Shown: one piece after another, positions 6,542-10,257 of the stretch | How positions within the stretch are numbered: the first letter of the stretch is position 1 | Layout: each line of letters opens with the position of its first letter | NCBI GenBank assembly: GCA_013375355.1 | Contig: JABXJV010000065.1 | Coordinates: forward strand, 1 to 10,257 | DNA length: 10,257 nt | Source of the DNA: Candidatus Helarchaeota archaeon | Lineage (GTDB): Archaea; Asgardarchaeota; Lokiarchaeia; Helarchaeales; JABXJV01 | Direction: 5' to 3' | Translations under genes and position numbers: made by a program | Notes under the pieces: generated by a model | Database searches by the model: none | Told to the model about the DNA's origin: nothing | The model's input: the letters and a program-made list of their open reading frames with translations, nothing else

Positions 6542-6740
6542 AAATAATCGACATTCAAAAACCAAAAAGTTATAAAATTAAATTTTTAACCTCTACTAAT
6601 TTCGTCTTAATCAATAAAAGGCGTGCTGGTCTTTATAAATAGCTAGTACATTTTTTAACTAGCACATATTGTTTAGAAATTGACAATTTTTTAGATAAGA
6701 TCATCTTTATATCTTTATAATAAGTATATTTATTATATCT
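6542..6740 (+). promoter_or_regulatory. CRISPR leader and probable pre-crRNA promoter
   Basis: About 200 A/T-rich bases without a coding frame lie directly before the first repeat. TATA-like boxes are seen at 6631-6640 (CTTTATAAAT), 6705-6713 and 6713-6724 (CTTTATAATAAG); the last two would start transcription close to the first repeat. An inverted repeat GCTAGT (6642-6647) / ACTAGC (6658-6663) with a 10-base loop sits in the leader; GTGCTGG at 6613 can pair imperfectly with CTAGCAC as an alternative. Leader on this side agrees with the most decayed repeat being at the other end. Confidence 0.5.
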
Positions 6741-7076
6741 GCTTCATTGATTAAACTCGTAAAATGAGGATTGAAAGCATTCAAGATCTGTTCGTCCCTC
6801 TTCAGTCCGTTTAATTTCAGTTATTAAACTCGTAAAATGAGGATTGAAAGGGTTCCAAATTTTTTGTTTTCTTAACGAAAACCAGTTTCATTGATTAAAC
6901 TCGTAAAATGAGGATTGAAAGAAGTAATAGATCCGTTCTTCTTCAAGATCACCCACAAGTTTCATTGATTAAACTCGTAAAATGAGGATTGAAAGATAGG
7001 AAAGTCAGCTAGAAATGGGAGATAAGTTGCGTTTCATTAGTTAAACTCATAAAATGAGGATTAAAAAAATTGAAAG
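6741..7076 (+). CRISPR. CRISPR array: five 37-nt repeats, four spacers
   Basis: Repeats lie at 6741-6777, 6814-6850, 6885-6921, 6959-6995 and 7031-7067 (to 7076 if an insertion is allowed). The consensus begins GTTTCATTGATTAAACTCGT and ends AAAATGAGGATTGAAAG. Copies 3 and 4 are identical, copy 1 differs at one base, and copy 2 at three bases in its first nine. The last copy is degenerate: three substitutions plus nine extra bases before the final GAAAG. Spacers are 36, 34, 37 and 35 nt (6778-6813, 6851-6884, 6922-6958, 6996-7030). The ATTGAAAG end is the 8-base crRNA 5' tag known from Cas6-processed type I and III archaeal systems such as that of Pyrococcus, so crRNAs should be read from the plus strand. 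No cas1, cas2, cas6 or effector genes are in the window; the following operon carries only signalling-type accessory proteins. The short, partly decayed array suggests low acquisition activity. Confidence 0.95.
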
Positions 7077-7130
7077 AATATTCTTTTATACTACGTCATT
7101 CAAATTAATAGCAAGGTTTTAATGAGGGAG
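7073..7130 (+). promoter_or_regulatory. Promoter of the CARF operon with a 14-bp palindromic operator candidate
   Basis: AAAGAATATTCTTT at 7073-7086 is a perfect 14-bp palindrome. It runs directly into TTTTATACT (7084-7092), a TATA-type box that would start transcription near 7115. A ribosome-site-like GAGGGAG at 7124-7130 precedes the ATG at 7135. A protein bound to the palindrome would compete with TBP/TFB, so this is a natural site for a repressor or activator, conceivably the winged-helix CARF protein encoded as the third gene. Confidence 0.45.
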
Positions 7131-7134
7131 CGAA

Positions 7135-8844
7135 ATGAAGATAGAAAAAATTTTGGTAATAAGAGAGACAGTCCATCTTTTTTCCATTCCTGACGAATCC
7201 GTTGATATAATAGGTCCAGATGACGGTCTAGTTTCAGGATTATTAAGTGCTATTAGTTCATTTTCAGAGGAAATTTATAAGGAAGGCTTCCATTCATACA
7301 TGATGGAAAATCACCGCGTCACTTTAATTAAAGGTGATAATTTAACTATTGCAATCTTTAGCGATAAAAAATCTCTTGAATATATTCCAAAAATAATTAA
7401 AGATTACATTTTTGAGGAAATTGATGAGAGCAACAACTTTGAATCACTGAAAAGTAGACTCAAAAATGTTTTTTTCCAGGAAATAGAACCTAAATTTCAA
7501 AAAAAAGGGCTACTTATTACAGTAGGAAGGACAATTACACCTTTATGGTTCGCAATTTCTCAACATTCACCTGAATATGCGACTTTTATTGTAAGTAAAG
7601 AGACAAAAAATTATGCCTTAGATTTAATCAAGTTTTTCGGATATGAATTAGAGATAAATGCTAAAGTTTTTATTTGTGATCCTAACGACACTACATCTGT
7701 AGCAGATGCCGGATTAAAAGCTATAGACTTTTTACATGAAAAAGGGCTAAAGAACGATTTACATGAAAAAAAGAACGAAATTTTATTTAATTCAACGGGA
7801 GGAACCAAAGGTATGACCATTGCAATTGCTCATATATCATTTTCAGAAAATATTCCAACATATTACGTTCGTTCGCTTCAAGGACAAAGAGCTAGAGAAG
7901 ATAGAATTTTTTCAGATGAAGAAATTCTGTTACTTGACAATCCTTCAGATACATTAGGAATTAATTTTGAAAAGAATGCCAAGATTTCCTTTAACTCATT
8001 AATTTTCTTAAAAGCTGCAGAATACTTTAAAAGATTAGGTTCGGTTTTTGACGCCAATAAGAGATTAATTTATCGCTCATTGCATGAATTATCATTAGCA
8101 TATAAAAGTTGGAGTCTTTTCAATTTCAGTCAGGCCATTCATCATTTAGAAAATGCAGTAAAAACCATGAAAGATAACTTGAAATCAAATTTCGGGCGTC
8201 AATATCAGGATATATTTATGAGAATAAAAGAACAATTAACCATAATCGAGAAACTTAAAAAACATAAATTGGATGATTTTGAATCAATTGACGAAGAAAT
8301 ACTATTGATTTTATATTTTGAATTAATAAATAATGCAAGACGAAAGTTTGAAGTAAAAAAATATGATGATGCGGTTTGTAGATATTACAGAATCTTCGAA
8401 GCCACTGCCCAATTGGTTCTTTGGAAGAAATATAAAATAAATACTACAAAATTTGATGAAGGTGTAGATAATTTACCTGCAAATATAAGAAATATGTATA
8501 AATTAAAACCATTAAAAACTCCTTCAATCATCTTAAATTTTATTTCGAACCTATTTACACCTGCATCCTACCCCCCAACAATTGCGCTAAAAAAGAGCTG
8601 GCAACTCCTTGAAAAACTTGATTCTAATATAAGAAATAAAAAAATTCTAAACAAAATCGAAAATGTTTTGCCAATTCGAAATTTGAGCATATTAGCACAT
8701 GGTTGGAATCCCATTAAGGAAAAATCAATTAAGAATTTTGAAACTATCATTCCTTTTTGTATAAAACTTGTTCAAGATGCTTTTTTAAATGACTATCCTC
8801 AGGTCTTGAAACTCGAAAAATTATTAGAATTTGTTAAATTATGA
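7135..8844 (+). CDS. CARF-HEPN ribonuclease (Csm6/Cas02710-like) with an N-terminal longin/roadblock-like domain
   Basis: The 569-residue product has three parts. Residues 1-118 resemble the longin/roadblock-type sensor domains common in Asgard archaea: IREtVHLFSIP, then DDGLVSGLLSAISSFSEEI, then HRVTLIKGDNLTIAIFSDK and an amphipathic helix. Residues 124-270 are a CARF domain: a first strand and loop GLLITVGRTITPLW, and the ligand-binding motif NSTGGTKGM (219-227). Residues about 310-569 are helical and match the C-terminus of Cas02710/Csm6 proteins, with RYYRIFEATAQL (416-427) and R515-NLSILA-H522, an R-x6-H HEPN RNase motif. In known relatives cyclic oligoadenylate made by Cas10 binds CARF and switches on HEPN RNA cleavage. 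Here the extra N-terminal domain makes the protein longer than usual Cas02710 members and may add localisation or partner control. It is the first gene of an operon with Csx3 and a second CARF protein, 59 bases after the CRISPR array. Confidence 0.85.
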   Translation: MKIEKILVIRETVHLFSIPDESVDIIGPDDGLVSGLLSAISSFSEEIYKEGFHSYMMENHRVTLIKGDNLTIAIFSDKKSLEYIPKIIKDYIFEEIDESNNFESLKSRLKNVFFQEIEPKFQKKGLLITVGRTITPLWFAISQHSPEYATFIVSKETKNYALDLIKFFGYELEINAKVFICDPNDTTSVADAGLKAIDFLHEKGLKNDLHEKKNEILFNSTGGTKGMTIAIAHISFSENIPTYYVRSLQGQRAREDRIFSDEEILLLDNPSDTLGINFEKNAKISFNSLIFLKAAEYFKRLGSVFDANKRLIYRSLHELSLAYKSWSLFNFSQAIHHLENAVKTMKDNLKSNFGRQYQDIFMRIKEQLTIIEKLKKHKLDDFESIDEEILLILYFELINNARRKFEVKKYDDAVCRYYRIFEATAQLVLWKKYKINTTKFDEGVDNLPANIRNMYKLKPLKTPSIILNFISNLFTPASYPPTIALKKSWQLLEKLDSNIRNKKILNKIENVLPIRNLSILAHGWNPIKEKSIKNFETIIPFCIKLVQDAFLNDYPQVLKLEKLLEFVKL

Positions 8845-8880
8845 TAATTAAGTATCCAAAATTAAGCTGGGACATAGAAA

Positions 8881-9177
8881 TTGAGTATATTAGAATTTCA
8901 GACTTTAGAAAAAGAAAAATTTACAATTATTTCTTTTAATTTAAAAGATATTTTAGAACCTAATATTTTAGAAAATTTAGAATTACCTAAAATTAATAAT
9001 ACTAAAGGAGTTATACTTGACGGTCGAGGACCGATTTGGTTGTATTGTTATATGGTTCATCATTATCATACTACAAAATTTATTGCAACCCATGACCCCA
9101 GATTAGGGGGAGCGGTTGTAGTAGAGACTCATTCTCCTGAATTTAAAGTTGGTAACGTGTTAAAATTGGAGGAGTAA
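8881..9177 (+). CDS. csx3: Csx3 (Crn3) ring nuclease
   Basis: The 98-residue product matches the Csx3 family over its whole length. It has KGVILDGRGPIWLYCYMVHHYH in the centre (residues 43-64 region, quoted in part: GRGPIWL), then HDPRLGGAVVVETHS. Residues H63, D72, R74 and H84 correspond to the metal- and substrate-binding residues of Archaeoglobus Csx3 (H60, D69, R71, H80). Csx3 cleaves cyclic tetra-adenylate in a Mn-dependent, cooperative manner and so turns off CARF effectors; an earlier view held it to be an RNA deadenylase. The start is TTG at 8881: a TAG lies one codon upstream in frame and no other start is possible before residue 58, and the resulting N-terminus has the family's normal length. 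It begins 36 bases after the CARF-HEPN gene and ends three bases before the next gene. No fused AAA domain, unlike some bacterial forms. Confidence 0.9.
   Translation: MSILEFQTLEKEKFTIISFNLKDILEPNILENLELPKINNTKGVILDGRGPIWLYCYMVHHYHTTKFIATHDPRLGGAVVVETHSPEFKVGNVLKLEE
9168..9174 (+). promoter_or_regulatory. Strong ribosome binding site inside the end of csx3
   Basis: GGAGGAG at 9168-9174 is the strongest Shine-Dalgarno site of the operon and lies six bases before a GTG at 9181. It decides the GTG start of the third gene and suggests translational coupling with csx3, whose stop is at 9175-9177. Confidence 0.65.
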
Positions 9178-9180
9178 TAA

Positions 9181-10155
9181 GTGGGAGTTTGGCATCTTAG
9201 TGGAGTAGGAGTAAGCCCAGGGGCTATAACTGTTCCATTAACCCATATTTACCTTTTACTCAAGTCTGCCAATAAGGGAGAAAAAAATGCAATAAAATTT
9301 TTTGAAACTTCAGGAGAAAGTACTCAAGAGAAAAAAGGTGCCCCAGAAGCTCTTATTATTTTTACATCAAAAGAAGTAATTGAAGGAAAAGGACCGGCAA
9401 AATCGAGAACAATCAAAGATCAATGGTTTCAATTACAACCAACTGAAAATGTAATCCAAATGATTTCTAAATACTTAGGAAAATTACTAAAATCCCTTAA
9501 AGAAAAAGACTTTTCGGAATTTTATCAAGGTGATTGGATTAGATATTTCCATATAATAGAAGTCGATTTTCAGGATTTTAATGATTGTTTTCCCAAAATC
9601 TATGCTACCATGAATGCATTAAAAGAGAAGGAAATCTGGATTAACATGGTCGGAGGATCTAATCCAATTAATGCTGCATTGATAATGAGTGCAGGATTCA
9701 TAGAAGCCACTGCTAAAACTTATTATATTTTTGAACCAGATATAAGTTTACTGCACCCTAATATACCCAGACCCAATTTTTCTCTCCCAAACGCGAACAT
9801 TTCACTGTCAAAAATTAATATCTTACCCTTTTTTTCTTTAGATATTGGAAAATTAATTCGCCAAATAAATGAACTTTTCATTGGAAGGGGTAATAAGGTA
9901 AATGTTAAGGAGATAGAATATATTTTAAACTCTTTATATTTATCAACCCAATATTTAAAAAAACTAGTTTCTGGTGGATGGATTTCAATCCAAGGAAAAT
10001 TGGCGGAACCAGGTGAAATGCTTAATAGATGGAATAGAATGCTCGGAAAAGCAGAAGAATATCCTGATAATTATCCCACTTGGATAAAATGGGCCGCGAA
10101 AAAAGGAATAATATGGGAACTTAAAAATAAAGAATTAGGAAAAATAATGAGTTAA
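9181..10155 (+). CDS. CARF-type protein with a C-terminal winged-helix-like domain
   Basis: The product has 324 residues from a GTG start. The N-terminus WHLSGVGVSPGAITVPLTHI (4-23) has the form of CARF motif 1 (strand, then G-x-SP-x-x-[VI]-T-x-x-L), and N155-M-V-G-G-S-N161 followed by PINAALI corresponds to the second CARF ligand motif (TGG[TS][KN]). Strands ALIIFTSKEV and HIIEVDF lie between, as expected for the Rossmann-like fold. Residues 180-235 are a proline-rich linker and helix; 238-285 (VNVKEIEYILN, then STQYLKKLVSGGWISIQGKL) reads as a winged helix-turn-helix. No R-x4-6-H HEPN motif and no obvious nuclease motif is present, so it is more likely a ligand-controlled DNA-binding protein, in the manner of Csa3, than an RNase. 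It follows csx3 by three bases and shares its operon. The exact family is not recognised; the C-terminus (286-324), rich in W and K, has no clear match. Confidence 0.7.
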   Translation: MGVWHLSGVGVSPGAITVPLTHIYLLLKSANKGEKNAIKFFETSGESTQEKKGAPEALIIFTSKEVIEGKGPAKSRTIKDQWFQLQPTENVIQMISKYLGKLLKSLKEKDFSEFYQGDWIRYFHIIEVDFQDFNDCFPKIYATMNALKEKEIWINMVGGSNPINAALIMSAGFIEATAKTYYIFEPDISLLHPNIPRPNFSLPNANISLSKINILPFFSLDIGKLIRQINELFIGRGNKVNVKEIEYILNSLYLSTQYLKKLVSGGWISIQGKLAEPGEMLNRWNRMLGKAEEYPDNYPTWIKWAAKKGIIWELKNKELGKIMS

Positions 10156-10257
10156 TTAATCTGAATTCTTTCTTCTTTAATCATATACTTTTTAAAAGTT
10201 TAAATAGGAATTCTAACAAGAAATATAAATCTGAAGAATTAAAAAATTAAAAAAAAA
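10156..10257 (+). other. A/T-rich intergenic tail, no gene seen
   Basis: After the TAA at 10153-10155 there is a pyrimidine-rich TTCTTTCTTCTTTAATC (about 10168-10184) that may end the operon transcript. GTTTAAATAGG at about 10199-10209 is a weak TATA-like box, possibly for a gene beyond the window. The end is an A-rich stretch. Confidence 0.3.

Noticed and set aside
6741..7076. Repeat cluster as an attachment site or mobile-element end
   Set aside because: Regular 37-nt repeats with unique 34-37-nt spacers and the ATTGAAAG tag fit a CRISPR array fully; no integrase, transposase or tRNA gene is nearby.
7611..8750. Minus-strand frames of 60-69 codons inside the CARF-HEPN gene
   Set aside because: They are antisense shadows of a well-supported gene, with no start signals.

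Overview
The window reads as DNA from an AT-rich archaeon, most probably an Asgard archaeon of the Lokiarchaeia type. The reasons are: SDS22-like leucine-rich-repeat proteins; a signal-peptide and C-terminal-anchor surface protein with an Asgard-style architecture; a longin/roadblock-like domain fused to another protein; archaeal TATA boxes and Shine-Dalgarno sites resembling AGGTGAT; T-tract terminators; and a CRISPR repeat ending in ATTGAAAG. The assignment rests on protein style only; there is no rRNA gene here to confirm it.

Left part (1-5400). The window opens with the last codons of a probable short-chain dehydrogenase, then a membrane-anchored secreted protein with four nearly identical ~58-residue repeats. 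A T-rich intergenic stretch with a possible gene remnant follows. On the minus strand are a cytoplasmic formylglycine-type sulfatase and, downstream of it, a membrane-anchored hexapeptide-repeat acyltransferase; both suggest modification of sulfated or acylated glycans. Divergent from the sulfatase is a five-helix membrane protein of unknown function, facing a small minus-strand protein with a PepSY-like look.

Middle (5387-6740). This is a decaying leucine-rich-repeat locus: the start-less C-terminal remnant of one LRR gene, directly followed by a second LRR gene stopped by an in-frame TGA in the middle of a repeat. Then come a degenerate 17-nt tandem repeat and an AT-rich CRISPR leader.

Right part (6741-10155). 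A short CRISPR array (five repeats, four spacers) runs into a three-gene operon on the same strand. Gene 1 is a CARF-HEPN ribonuclease (Csm6/Cas02710-like) with an extra N-terminal domain that resembles the longin/roadblock domains of Asgard archaea. Gene 2 is Csx3, the cyclic-tetra-adenylate ring nuclease. Gene 3 is a second CARF-type protein whose C-terminus looks like a winged helix and which lacks an HEPN motif. Together they form a plausible cyclic-oligoadenylate sensing cassette of a type III CRISPR system: an effector RNase, an off-switch and a possible transcriptional arm. No cas10, cas1, cas2, cas6 or interference-complex gene is present, so the signal-generating complex must lie outside the window. 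The longin-CARF-HEPN fusion and a perfect 14-bp palindrome beside the operon's TATA box are the most interesting features.
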